Shown here piece after piece: positions 35,108-42,156 of a stretch of DNA of 42,156 nucleotides (its first letter is position 1; each line of letters begins with the position of its first letter). The notes beneath the pieces were generated by a model. It had not been told where the DNA came from, did not search any database, and saw only the letters and a list, made by a program, of their open reading frames with translations. The DNA is from Candidatus Woesearchaeota archaeon (lineage in GTDB: Archaea > Nanobdellota > Nanobdellia > Woesearchaeales > GCA-2686295). Location: NCBI GenBank assembly GCA_937912225.1, contig CALDOJ010000046.1, forward strand, positions 1 to 42,156, read 5' to 3'. The position numbers were made by a program, and so were the translations under genes.

Positions 35108-35108
35108 A

Positions 35109-36068
35109 ATGGCTGAAATTGTATTTAATAATCCTGAATATTTATGGTTATTACTTAGTATTCCATTGCTTATAATAAGTCATTTCTTTTTGTTGAGACA
35201 TACTAGAAGTAAAGGAATGAGATTTGCAAATTTTCAAACTATGAAAAGAATTGATGGAAAAGACTTAATGACTAAAAATTATTTAGTTCTTGGATTAAGA
35301 CTTAGTGTATTACTATGTGCAATATTAGCTATTTCTGGATCTGTTTATTGGTATGAAGGACTTAGTAATACTAATGATTTTATTATTGCAATGGATGTGA
35401 GTGCTTCTATGTCAACTCAAGATTTAGAACCTACAAGATTAGATTCTGCAAAGACTATTGCTAAAACTTTTGTTGATTCATTAAACACGGATTCTTATAT
35501 TGGAATAGTTACTTTTTCTGGAGTTAGTTTTGTTGAATTAGCCCCTACTAAAAATAAATATTTAATTAAGAAAGCTCTTGATGAAATCGAAATTCAACAT
35601 GCAGGTGGAACTGATATTCCTGGAGCAATTATTACTTCAACAAATCTAATGTTAAATTCACCAAAAGGAAAAACTATCATTTTAATTACTGATGGAAGCA
35701 GTACTGTTGGACGTTTTTTACAAGATTCAATTCAAGAAAGTATTAATTATGGTAAAAAGTTTCAAGTTATAATTCACACTATTGGAGTTGGTTCTGATTC
35801 AAACCCTATTGGTTATTTACCAGAGTATTATAATATTACAGGAGTCTATAATGAAGAAAACCTTATAAAGATAAGTAACTCTACTAATGGAATGTACTTT
35901 CAAGCTCTAAATAATGAAGAGCTAATAACTGCATATGATAAAATTTCCCAGAATGCAAATAAAGCCATGTTAAAAGTTGAATTGTCATATGGACTGATGA
36001 TACTTGCTGTTTTATTATTATTCATTGAATGGGGTGCCATAAATACGAGGTTTAGAAAAATACCATGA
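35109..36068 (+). CDS. BatA-like membrane protein with von Willebrand A domain
   Basis: The 319-residue protein has an N-terminal membrane segment (about 11-29), a second helix (about 60-80), a VWA domain with a complete metal site (DVSAS at 96-100, GGTD, ITDG) and a final helix (about 290-310). BatA-type proteins of the aerotolerance (Bat) operon sit with MoxR and DUF58. I chose the ATG at 35109 because it directly follows the DUF58 stop and gives the canonical FNNPEYLWLL beginning; an upstream TTG in the same frame would only add nine residues. The stop overlaps the PAP2-like gene by ATGA. Confidence 0.9.
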   Translation: MAEIVFNNPEYLWLLLSIPLLIISHFFLLRHTRSKGMRFANFQTMKRIDGKDLMTKNYLVLGLRLSVLLCAILAISGSVYWYEGLSNTNDFIIAMDVSASMSTQDLEPTRLDSAKTIAKTFVDSLNTDSYIGIVTFSGVSFVELAPTKNKYLIKKALDEIEIQHAGGTDIPGAIITSTNLMLNSPKGKTIILITDGSSTVGRFLQDSIQESINYGKKFQVIIHTIGVGSDSNPIGYLPEYYNITGVYNEENLIKISNSTNGMYFQALNNEELITAYDKISQNANKAMLKVELSYGLMILAVLLLFIEWGAINTRFRKIP

Positions 36069-36478
36069 TACAAGATTTAATAATAAGCATAGTTGCAGCA
36101 TTTGTCTTAACTCAATTTGGAAAAATATTAACTGAATTTGAAAAAATAAAGAAATTTGAATGGAGAATGCTATTACAAAATGGAGGTATGCCTTCTTCAC
36201 ATACTGCTTCAGTTATCGCATTAACTGTTGGAATATTTTTTGAAACTGGAATTTCAGAAATTTTCATGGTTTGTGTTGTATTGTCGATTATTGTAATGAA
36301 TGATGCTGTTAAAGTTCGAAGACTTACTGGTGAAGAAGCACAAGTTATTAACAAATTAATGGAGATGGAAAATGTTCAACACAAAAAGCTTATTGAACGA
36401 GTTGGACATACTCCAGCACAAGTTTTCGTTGGATTCATACTTGGAGTTATAATTCCTTTAGTAGTTTATGCAATATAG
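36065..36478 (+). CDS. Divergent PAP2 (DUF212) membrane protein
   Basis: The 137-residue protein has about four membrane helices and the DUF212 phosphatase-like signature GGMPSSHTA at about 40-48, NDAVKVRR in the middle and GHTPAQVFVG at about 114-123. DUF212 proteins are distant relatives of PAP2 phosphatases and may act on lipid phosphates such as polyprenyl phosphate; activity is inferred from the family. It is co-translated with the VWA gene by a four-base overlap. Convergent with the ABC substrate-binding gene 22 bases away. Confidence 0.85.
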   Translation: MIQDLIISIVAAFVLTQFGKILTEFEKIKKFEWRMLLQNGGMPSSHTASVIALTVGIFFETGISEIFMVCVVLSIIVMNDAVKVRRLTGEEAQVINKLMEMENVQHKKLIERVGHTPAQVFVGFILGVIIPLVVYAI

Positions 36479-36499
36479 AAAGGAAAAAGAAAAAAAAAA

Positions 36500-37468
36500 T
36501 TAAGAAAGAATCATATCTTCAACAACAATTCTCTCTTTTAATATTTCCTCAGAATAAAAAATACTTGCTAATTCTTGAAGCTCTGCAATATTAAGTTCTG
36601 TTGACTTTGAAAAAGAAGGTAATTCCATTCCTTGAATTAAATCATTTTCATAACCAGTATATTTGGCCATAATTTCTATTGCTTCTTTTGGATTGGCTCT
36701 AATAAAATCAACAATTTTATCACTGGCTCTAATTAATTGTTCCATAACTAAAGGATTATCTTCTGCAAAGTCTGAAGAAACAATATTGGCTGCAAAAACA
36801 TTTGTCAAATCATTCATAGGATCTTTGTAAATAATTTTCCCAATACCTTTATTCAAACTAAAACTACAAACCGGTTCAACAGTAAACAAAGAATCTACTT
36901 GACTTGATTCAAGAGCTGCTAATTGTAAATTTGGAGCTATTTGAATCAATTCAATATTTGAAATATTTAGATTAAATTGTTTTAATGAAGCTTTTATCCA
37001 TAAAGGCGCAAAGGTTCCTGGTAAAGTTGCAGCCGATAAATCTTCAAGGTCTTTAATTGATTGGATTTTTGAATTTTCTTTTACAATCACACAAGTAAAT
37101 AAAGAATCTTCTTCTAAATCAAGAGTTGAAAATATTTTTATTGAACCTGGTAATTTCTCTTCAACACTAAAAATAGTTTGAAGATTTGCTCCACCTAAAG
37201 ATGAATCAAGATGACCTGAAACTATTGCTCCAACCATTTGATTAGTTGAGTCAAAAACTATTGGTTCAATAATTAATCCTTCATCTACAAAAAATCCTTT
37301 TTCAATACCTACAAATAAAGGAGCATAAGCCACGTGGTTTTTATATCCAATTTTTATAGTTCTTTCGTTGTTCAAATTAGCACTAAATAAAAAAAATGCT
37401 GCACCAATTACTAATACTGCCACTAATAACACATAAAGTGTGTTTGTTCTTATTTTGTTTTGTTTCAT
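36500..37468 (-). CDS. ABC importer substrate-binding protein (SsuA/TauA/ThiY-like), membrane-anchored
   Basis: The 322-residue protein starts with one membrane helix (about 11-29) rather than a lipobox. The NMT1/SsuA-type periplasmic-binding fold follows: IKIGYKNHVAYAPLFVGIEKGFFVDEGL, then a QMVGAIVSGHLDSSLGG loop. It is the substrate-binding part of an importer with the permease and ATPase encoded just upstream. Family members bind thiamine precursors, sulfonates, nitrate or riboflavin-like ligands; the ligand here is unknown. I chose the ATG at 37468 because GGAGGT lies six bases upstream; an earlier in-frame ATG would place that ribosome site inside the coding sequence. Confidence 0.8.
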   Translation of the reverse strand: MKQNKIRTNTLYVLLVAVLVIGAAFFLFSANLNNERTIKIGYKNHVAYAPLFVGIEKGFFVDEGLIIEPIVFDSTNQMVGAIVSGHLDSSLGGANLQTIFSVEEKLPGSIKIFSTLDLEEDSLFTCVIVKENSKIQSIKDLEDLSAATLPGTFAPLWIKASLKQFNLNISNIELIQIAPNLQLAALESSQVDSLFTVEPVCSFSLNKGIGKIIYKDPMNDLTNVFAANIVSSDFAEDNPLVMEQLIRASDKIVDFIRANPKEAIEIMAKYTGYENDLIQGMELPSFSKSTELNIAELQELASIFYSEEILKERIVVEDMILS

Positions 37469-37474
37469 TTTATT

Positions 37475-37480
37475 ACCTCC
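37475..37480 (-). promoter_or_regulatory. Shine-Dalgarno site fixing the start of the substrate-binding protein
   Basis: GGAGGT on the minus strand, six bases before the ATG at 37468, decides between two in-frame ATG codons. Confidence 0.7.
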
Positions 37481-37503
37481 ATAAATTTTCAATTTTTGAG
37501 GTC

Positions 37504-37524
37504 CAAAAATCTTTTTGATTTTTG
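37504..37524 (-). other. Hairpin between permease and binding-protein genes
   Basis: CAAAAATC and GATTTTTG form a perfect eight-base stem around a five-base loop in the 57-base gap between cistrons. Such intercistronic stems can set different mRNA levels for the binding protein and the transporter; here that is inference. It resembles the AATTTTTGG element after the surface genes. Confidence 0.4.
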
Positions 37525-37525
37525 T

Positions 37526-38281
37526 TTACCTCCAATGAAATATTTTTTTCTCAATTAAATTAAACACTAAATTAAGCAGTAAACCTATTAATCCAAGCAG
37601 AATTATCAAAGCAAACATCATATCTGTTTCAAACTGGAATTGACTAAGTATTAACAAATTACCAAGACCAAAACTTGTTCCTATTATCATCTCAGTAACT
37701 AATACCACAATAATTGTTAATGAAAGAGCAACTTTTAGACTAGTAAAAATATAAGGACTTACTTCAGGAATAATAATTTTAGTAAATAATTTATATTTTG
37801 ATAAATTGTATAATTTACCCAAATTTTTTCTTAACTTGTTTGAATAAATTACACCATATTTTGTCTCAATAATTATAATTGGAATTGCAATTACTAAGGA
37901 AACCATTAATCTTGATAATTCTCCAACTCCAAAAAATAAAATAAATAATGGAAAAAAAGCAATTCCTGGAATAGATCTTATAAAATCAACAATTCCTTTT
38001 GTTAAATCATCCAGTAATTTATAATAACCAACTATAAGACCAATAATAATTCCTATAACTGCTGAAATGGAAAATGAAATTATTATTCTTATGAATGTAT
38101 TCACAAAAGATTGAATAAAATTAACTTTTGTAAACATAAAAATAAATTTTTTAAAAACTTGTAAAGGCGAAGGTAATATTAAAGGATTATAAATTTTTAA
38201 AAGATAAATTATAATCCATATACTTAACACAATTATAAATCCAAAAATTAATAATGTGGTTTTTTTAGTTGAAGAATTCAT
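37526..38281 (-). CDS. ABC importer permease (SsuC/TauC/ThiX-like)
   Basis: The 251-residue membrane protein has about six helices and a binding-protein-dependent transport signature. NPLILPSPLQVFKKF near residues 32-46 and LDDLTKGIVDFIRSIPGIAFFPLFILFFG in the middle are typical of the SsuC/TauC group. The EAA-like loop reads NLGKLYNLSKYKLFTKIIIPEVSPYI (about 153-178) and lacks the usual EAA start. It overlaps the ATPase gene by 17 bases, so both are translated together. The ligand is not determined. Confidence 0.8.
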   Translation of the reverse strand: MNSSTKKTTLLIFGFIIVLSIWIIIYLLKIYNPLILPSPLQVFKKFIFMFTKVNFIQSFVNTFIRIIISFSISAVIGIIIGLIVGYYKLLDDLTKGIVDFIRSIPGIAFFPLFILFFGVGELSRLMVSLVIAIPIIIIETKYGVIYSNKLRKNLGKLYNLSKYKLFTKIIIPEVSPYIFTSLKVALSLTIIVVLVTEMIIGTSFGLGNLLILSQFQFETDMMFALIILLGLIGLLLNLVFNLIEKKIFHWR

Positions 38282-38975
38282 TTAAAATCGCCTTTTTTAT
38301 TTTTAAGAAGTCTGATGAATTAGGATTTCTTGATCTTGATAAATTAATCTCTATTACTTTTTTTATTGATGCTGGTTTTTGAGATAAAACAATTATTTTA
38401 TCTGCAAGAGAAATAGCTTCTTCAACCGAGTGTGAAACCATTATCATTGTTGGTTTATATGATTGCCATAGTTTGAGAATCATTTTTTGAATTCTTCTAG
38501 ACATTTCAAAATCTAAAGATTTAAACGGTTCATCTAAAAGAATAATATCTGATTTATTCATTAAAGATCTTGCAACTAACAAGATTTGAGCCATTCCTCC
38601 TGAAAGTTGATAAGGATAATTAGATTTATAATCATTCAATTGAGTTATTTCTAAGAGTTCTGATAATAAACTTAAATCAGCTTGTTCTTTTTTTAATGGA
38701 AAAATTAAATTAGCATTTATATCAAGCCACGGGAGAATCATTTCATTTGGGTCTTGACTCACATAACTAATATTCGAACTTTGCATTCTAATAAGCCCTT
38801 CATGTGAAATTAATCCTCCAATTGATTTTAGTAAAGTTGTTTTTCCACAACCATTCGGACCAAGAATACAAACAAACTCTCCTTTTTTAAAATCAAGATT
38901 CAAATCTAAAAATAAATTATTATTTGAATAAGATTTATTATAGTTTTTAATAGAAATTGAAGGTTTTTCAATCAT
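38265..38975 (-). CDS. ABC importer ATPase (SsuB/TauB/ThiZ-like)
   Basis: The 236-residue ATPase has Walker A GPNGCGKTT at 39-47, Q-loop Q74, signature LSGGMAQ at 124-130, Walker B IILLDEP at 144-150 and switch H182. It is the first gene of the importer operon, read away from the TrmB-family regulator at 39145. Promoter elements in between are ambiguous: TCTTTATATT (about 16 bp upstream of the ATG) is too close for a usual leaderless start, and a weaker TTATTTATT-like site lies near 39025. Confidence 0.85.
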   Translation of the reverse strand: MIEKPSISIKNYNKSYSNNNLFLDLNLDFKKGEFVCILGPNGCGKTTLLKSIGGLISHEGLIRMQSSNISYVSQDPNEMILPWLDINANLIFPLKKEQADLSLLSELLEITQLNDYKSNYPYQLSGGMAQILLVARSLMNKSDIILLDEPFKSLDFEMSRRIQKMILKLWQSYKPTMIMVSHSVEEAISLADKIIVLSQKPASIKKVIEINLSRSRNPNSSDFLKIKKAILNEFFN

Positions 38976-39084
38976 TTTTAAATTTCAATATAAAGATGAT
39001 TTGTTCTTTTTTTTACAAGTATCATTATTTATTCAACCTCTTTTAAGTTTTAACTACTATTCAGTACTTACGTTATTTAAATAT

Positions 39085-39109
39085 TTGTTGTAATAATCAA
39101 TTACAACAA
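39085..39109 (+). promoter_or_regulatory. Palindromic operator at the TrmB/importer divergent promoter
   Basis: Arms TTGTTGTAAT (39085-39094) and ATTACAACAA (39100-39109) are perfect inverted repeats of ten bases with a five-base spacer. TATTTAAAT-like TATA sequence lies directly upstream (about 39074-39082). A regulator bound here would cover the predicted start site of the TrmB-family gene, suggesting autoregulation and possibly control of the divergent importer. Confidence 0.75.
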
Positions 39110-39144
39110 TAAACTATTTAAACTCGAAAAACAAACAAACTAAC

Positions 39145-39888
39145 ATGGATCCGAAATTAGCACTTCAAGAAGCAGATTTAACAGGAAATGAAGCAAAAAT
39201 ATATTTAGCACTTCTAGAACTAGGTTCTGCGCTCGCAGGAGAAATCACAAAAAAATCAGGAATAAATAGAACCAATGTTTATGATGCGCTCGATAGGTTA
39301 ATCGAAAAAGGAATAGTTTCATATGTAATAACTGCAAACAGAAAATATTTCGAAGCAACAAATCCAGAACGAATTATAAGCTATTTAGAAGAAAAAGAAA
39401 ATGCAATAAAAGAACAAAAGAAATTAATAAATCAAATCATGCCAGAATTAAAAATCAAAAGACAATTAAGTAAAGAGCCTCAAGAAGCAACCATATACAA
39501 AGGCAAAAAAGGAATTAAATCATTGGCAGAAGATGTTATTAGAACAAAACAAAATCTTCAAGTGTATGGTGCAGAAGGAGAATTCATGAAATTAATGGGT
39601 CCTTACGGACAACTATGGCAAAAAAAAAGAATTAAAGAAAATATAACCTTGAAAATAATCTATAATGAAAAAAGAAGAAAATTAAGATCAAAATCACATT
39701 ATTCAAAATATAAAAGAAGATTTAATTCAACAATAGAAGATACTCCTGCAACGACATGGATTTATGGAAACAAAACAGCCATAATTGTATGGTCAGAACA
39801 ACCAATTGCAACAGTCATTAGAAGTAAGGATGTTGCATATTCATATAAACAATTTTTTGATATAATTTGGGCCAACTCAAAAGAATAA
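39145..39888 (+). CDS. TrmB-family transcriptional regulator
   Basis: The 247-residue protein starts with the TrmB winged helix: LTGNEAKIYLALLELGSALAGEITKKSGINRTNVYDALDRLIEKG (spread over residues 12-57). A coiled linker (about 78-100) and a C-terminal effector-like domain with IYKGKKGIKSLAEDVI and WIYGNKTAIIVW follow. TrmB proteins control sugar and other metabolism genes in archaea, often with small-molecule effectors. Position and the palindrome at 39085-39109 suggest autoregulation and control of the divergent ABC importer. The effector is unknown. Confidence 0.85.
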   Translation: MDPKLALQEADLTGNEAKIYLALLELGSALAGEITKKSGINRTNVYDALDRLIEKGIVSYVITANRKYFEATNPERIISYLEEKENAIKEQKKLINQIMPELKIKRQLSKEPQEATIYKGKKGIKSLAEDVIRTKQNLQVYGAEGEFMKLMGPYGQLWQKKRIKENITLKIIYNEKRRKLRSKSHYSKYKRRFNSTIEDTPATTWIYGNKTAIIVWSEQPIATVIRSKDVAYSYKQFFDIIWANSKE

Positions 39889-39895
39889 AGATAAT

Positions 39896-39906
39896 CTTTT
39901 TAAATG
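39896..39906 (+). promoter_or_regulatory. TATA box of tRNA-Thr
   Basis: CTTTTTAAATG lies about 28 bp before the first tRNA base, the usual archaeal spacing. Confidence 0.45.
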
Positions 39907-39928
39907 ACTTCTTTTTTTCTCTTGTTAT

Positions 39929-40001
39929 GCCTCCGTAGCATAGTAGCTATTGCGTCAGACTTGTAATCTGAAGGTCGCGAGTGCAACTCTCGCTGGAGGC
40001 T
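39929..40001 (+). tRNA. tRNA-Thr (anticodon UGU)
   Basis: A 73-base cloverleaf. The acceptor stem is GCCTCCG/TGGAGGC with U discriminator (as in archaeal tRNA-Thr). The anticodon arm is TCAGA-CTTGTAA-TCTGA with anticodon TGT. The T arm is GCGAG/CTCGC. No intron or encoded CCA is seen. The D arm has only three clear pairs and no GG pair in its loop. The T loop reads TGCAACT instead of TTCxAxT, so the D-loop/T-loop elbow is non-canonical. Confidence 0.85.
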
Positions 40002-40019
40002 TATTTTCTTTTTAACAAT

Positions 40020-40029
40020 ATTTATATAT
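40020..40029 (+). promoter_or_regulatory. TATA box for the DUF2179 gene
   Basis: TTTTATATAT-type sequence centred 26 bp upstream of the ATG at 40051, indicating a leaderless transcript. Confidence 0.5.
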
Positions 40030-40050
40030 CATCTATTCACTTTTCTAATC

Positions 40051-40644
40051 ATGGATTTTACAGCTTTCATCAACACAGAAACATTCTCTTTTGTAATTAT
40101 ACCGCTGTTAATCTTTTTTGCAAGAATTTTAGATGTTAGTATTGGAACTATTAGAGTTGTCTTTATATCAAGAGGTATGAGACGAGTTGCTCCATTCTTA
40201 GGCTTCTTTGAAGTCCTTATTTGGTTAGTTGTTGTAAAACAAGTAATGACTGGTGTTACTAATTTTGTTGGTTATATTGCTTATGCGGGCGGATTTGCAA
40301 CTGGAACATATATTGGTATGCGAATTGAGGAAAAACTTGCTAAAGGTAAAGCAATTCTCAGAGTTGTTACTAGAAAAGAATCCGTTGAAGTTATTGAAAA
40401 CTTAAAAGAAAATGATTTTAAAATTACTACCATGGATGCTGAAGGTCAAGAAGGACCAGTTAAAATCATATTCATGGTTTTAGAACGACACAACATTCAA
40501 AAAGCACTTGATATAATTAAAAAAACCAATCCTCGAGCTTTTTATTCTGTTGAAGATGTTCGTTCTGCACGAGAAGAACATTACCCAAGCATCCACCACA
40601 GGTCTAAAAGTAGATTGTTTTTCTTTCATCGTAAAGGCAAATAA
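40051..40644 (+). CDS. UPF0316/DUF2179 membrane protein
   Basis: The 197-residue protein has three membrane helices (about 11-95) with the family phrases FARILDVSIGTIRVVFISRG, LGFFEVLIWLVVV and GYIAYAGGFATGTYIGMRIEEKLA. It then has a soluble DUF2179 domain (about 100-175). Family function is not established; the soluble domain may bind a small ligand. The C terminus is basic (SKSRLFFFHRKGK). It is transcribed alone after the tRNA. Confidence 0.85.
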   Translation: MDFTAFINTETFSFVIIPLLIFFARILDVSIGTIRVVFISRGMRRVAPFLGFFEVLIWLVVVKQVMTGVTNFVGYIAYAGGFATGTYIGMRIEEKLAKGKAILRVVTRKESVEVIENLKENDFKITTMDAEGQEGPVKIIFMVLERHNIQKALDIIKKTNPRAFYSVEDVRSAREEHYPSIHHRSKSRLFFFHRKGK

Positions 40645-40716
40645 ATATATTATTAATATCTTAAAAACTTTATTAAAAAACAAAACACTTTAATAATAAT
40701 TTAAATTAAAAATTCT

Positions 40717-42123
40717 GTGTTACAATTAATTAAAAAAAACAAATACTCAGTAATGTTTTGTTTATTATTAGTCATCGCTTTTTTTTTAAGAATTTATAAA
40801 ATATCAACTTTTAGTTTATGGACTGATGAATTTCATACTTTAATGTACATATCTAATTTTTCTTTTGAACAATTAAATATCACTGGACAAACACATCCGC
40901 CACTTTATTTCTTTTTACTTAATAGTTGGACTTATATTTTTGGAATTTCTTCGTTTGCTTTAAGATTTCCTTCAGTTATTTTTTCTATATTAGGACTAAC
41001 TTATTTGTACAAATTTACTAAAAACCTTTGGAATTCAAAAACTGGTTTAATCGTTGTTTGCTTAACTACTTTTTCTAATTATTTAATTAATTATGCTCAA
41101 GAAGTTAAAATGTATTCAATGCTTTGGTCATTATGTTTAATGAGTTTGTATTATTTTTATAAATTAATTAAAGACGGTCATTCTGCTTATTGGAAATATA
41201 TTTTATTTACAACTTTAGCTCTATACACCCATTTCTTTGCATTAATAATTATTGTTTCACAAGGGTTATTTGTTTTAATTTTTAAAATTAAATCTTTTTC
41301 CAAAATAAAAAAATGGTTGAAAATATATATTACTATAATGATTTTTAGTTTTGGTGCTTTATTAAAAATTTTCTTAGCAACATTATTTTCTCGAGAAATG
41401 ATTAGTTATATTCCTAATTTTAATTTAAATGCAATTATAAAGACAATTATTTTATTTAGTGGAAATTATATTAGATTAGAACCTGTTACTTTAAATTTAA
41501 TTTCATACATTTTTTTATTTCTAATGGTAATAGGATTAACATCTTTCAAATCTCTAAAAAAACAAATATTTGATAAAAATAGCTTGTTTGTATTCTATTT
41601 TCTTATTATTCCTTTCATAATTTCAATTTTAATATCAATAGTTATTAGTAATTATTACTCTTTTGTCACAATCAGATATGTGGGATTTATGATTTTTCCT
41701 TTTTTAATGTTAGTTGGAAAAGGAATTAGTAAAATTAAATATAATTGGTTAATTACAATCATTATTTGTTTATTTTTATTTATTAATTCCTTAATTCCTT
41801 ACTATTCTAATGAACTTAAAATAAATGGTGAAGATTGGAAACAAGCAATTTTAGAATTAAAATATCATCAGCAAGAAGAACCAATTTTCATATTTGATTC
41901 AACTGTTCAAACAACTATTAAATATTATGCTCCAGAAATTTATAAAAACACCTTTCTATTTAAAGAGTATAATAATTTGAATCAAAAACCAAATTCATTT
42001 TGGATAATTGCCAGACAAGTAGATAAATATTCTTATAAAGCAACTGAACCTATTTTTTCCCAATTAACAGAAGAATTTGAATTTAGAAAAATAGGTGTTA
42101 TTGCTACAAAATATAAAAGTTAA
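40717..42123 (+). CDS. GT39 (PMT_2/ArnT-like) membrane glycosyltransferase, GTG start
   Basis: The 468-residue protein has a first membrane helix and an outside loop carrying LWTDEFHT with the acidic pair D37-E38, then THPPLYFF and FALRFPS, all typical of GT39. About ten membrane segments run to near residue 360, and a soluble C-terminal domain of about 100 residues follows. It likely transfers a sugar from polyprenyl phosphate to an exported acceptor. The start is GTG at 40717; no in-frame ATG lies close. AT-rich sequence upstream offers several possible TATA boxes. The tail (FIFDSTVQTTIKYYAPE) resembles that of the truncated GT39-type gene at 1-399. Confidence 0.8.
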   Translation: MLQLIKKNKYSVMFCLLLVIAFFLRIYKISTFSLWTDEFHTLMYISNFSFEQLNITGQTHPPLYFFLLNSWTYIFGISSFALRFPSVIFSILGLTYLYKFTKNLWNSKTGLIVVCLTTFSNYLINYAQEVKMYSMLWSLCLMSLYYFYKLIKDGHSAYWKYILFTTLALYTHFFALIIIVSQGLFVLIFKIKSFSKIKKWLKIYITIMIFSFGALLKIFLATLFSREMISYIPNFNLNAIIKTIILFSGNYIRLEPVTLNLISYIFLFLMVIGLTSFKSLKKQIFDKNSLFVFYFLIIPFIISILISIVISNYYSFVTIRYVGFMIFPFLMLVGKGISKIKYNWLITIIICLFLFINSLIPYYSNELKINGEDWKQAILELKYHQQEEPIFIFDSTVQTTIKYYAPEIYKNTFLFKEYNNLNQKPNSFWIIARQVDKYSYKATEPIFSQLTEEFEFRKIGVIATKYKS

Positions 42124-42156
42124 TTATAAAAAATATATTACCTCATTTTAAATATA

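Noticed and set aside
35082..35108. TTG start of the VWA protein inside the DUF58 gene
   Set aside because: The added residues are lysine/glutamine-rich and unlike the family's N terminus, while the ATG at 35109 directly follows the DUF58 stop.
37469..37492. Earlier ATG for the substrate-binding protein
   Set aside because: It would place the GGAGGT ribosome site inside the coding sequence.
38976..39144. TPP or other riboswitch before the ABC importer
   Set aside because: No recognisable conserved riboswitch core or stable helices are visible; the region is explained by two promoters and a protein operator.
1..42156. Insertion sequences, transposases, integrases, inteins or attachment sites
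   Set aside because: No transposase, integrase or splicing motifs, and no terminal inverted repeats with target duplications were seen.

Overview
The window looks like a chromosomal segment of a small, AT-rich archaeon, most likely of the DPANN group (Woesearchaeota/Pacearchaeota-like). The evidence is strong TATA boxes about 26-29 bp upstream of many start codons with little or no leader, an archaeal-type tRNA-Thr with a U discriminator, a TrmB-family regulator, a MoxR-DUF58-VWA cluster, large Asn/Thr-rich surface proteins, and short-HTH proteins of a type I associate with these lineages. TAA, TAG and TGA all act as stops. The lineage is inferred from gene style; no rRNA or ribosomal protein is present to confirm it.

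Layout. (1) 1-3127 is a glycan block: the end of a GT39-type membrane protein, a GT2-TPR-polysaccharide deacetylase fusion and a GT2-TPR paralogue. (2) 3265-6535 is a tight four-gene operon resembling the bacterial His-Xaa-Ser (Hxs) radical-SAM system: two HxsD-like proteins, an HxsB-like SPASM maturase and an HxsC-like radical SAM enzyme. No His-Xaa-Ser precursor is visible. (3) 6605-14980 holds two more radical SAM/SPASM proteins, an unknown beta-rich protein, GT-C and GT2 glycosyltransferases, a GT39 protein overlapping a radical SAM gene, a Cys-rich secreted protein and a lipoprotein. (4) 15053-28220 is a surface-protein operon. It starts with three identical TATA-operator modules and a tandem-HTH ORF that has no ATG and overlaps a 2297-residue anchored, sequon-rich protein. 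Signal-peptide/Ig/TM proteins, two small anchored proteins with strong Shine-Dalgarno sites, and a receptor-like protein with thrombospondin-like modules follow. (5) 28325-32315 repeats that logic: an operator, two overlapping ribbon-helix-helix genes, then a 1230-residue surface protein. (6) 32363-36478 has a helical protein homologous to the receptor's cytoplasmic tail, then MoxR, DUF58, VWA and a divergent PAP2 protein. (7) 36500-39888 is an SsuABC/TauABC/ThiXYZ-type ABC importer divergent from a TrmB regulator with a palindromic operator. (8) 39929-42123 holds tRNA-Thr(UGU), a DUF2179/UPF0316 protein and a GT39 protein.

How it may fit together (inference): the glycosyltransferases and polyprenol-phosphate sugar synthase could decorate the sequon-dense surface proteins, though no oligosaccharyltransferase is in the window. 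The receptor-like protein, its soluble homologue and the MoxR-DUF58-VWA genes may form an envelope-assembly or signalling module. The most unusual items are the archaeal Hxs-like locus with a tailed HxsD, and the two giant surface genes each overlapped by a duplicated DNA-binding regulator with its own operator. A tRNA-Thr with a non-canonical elbow is also worth checking.
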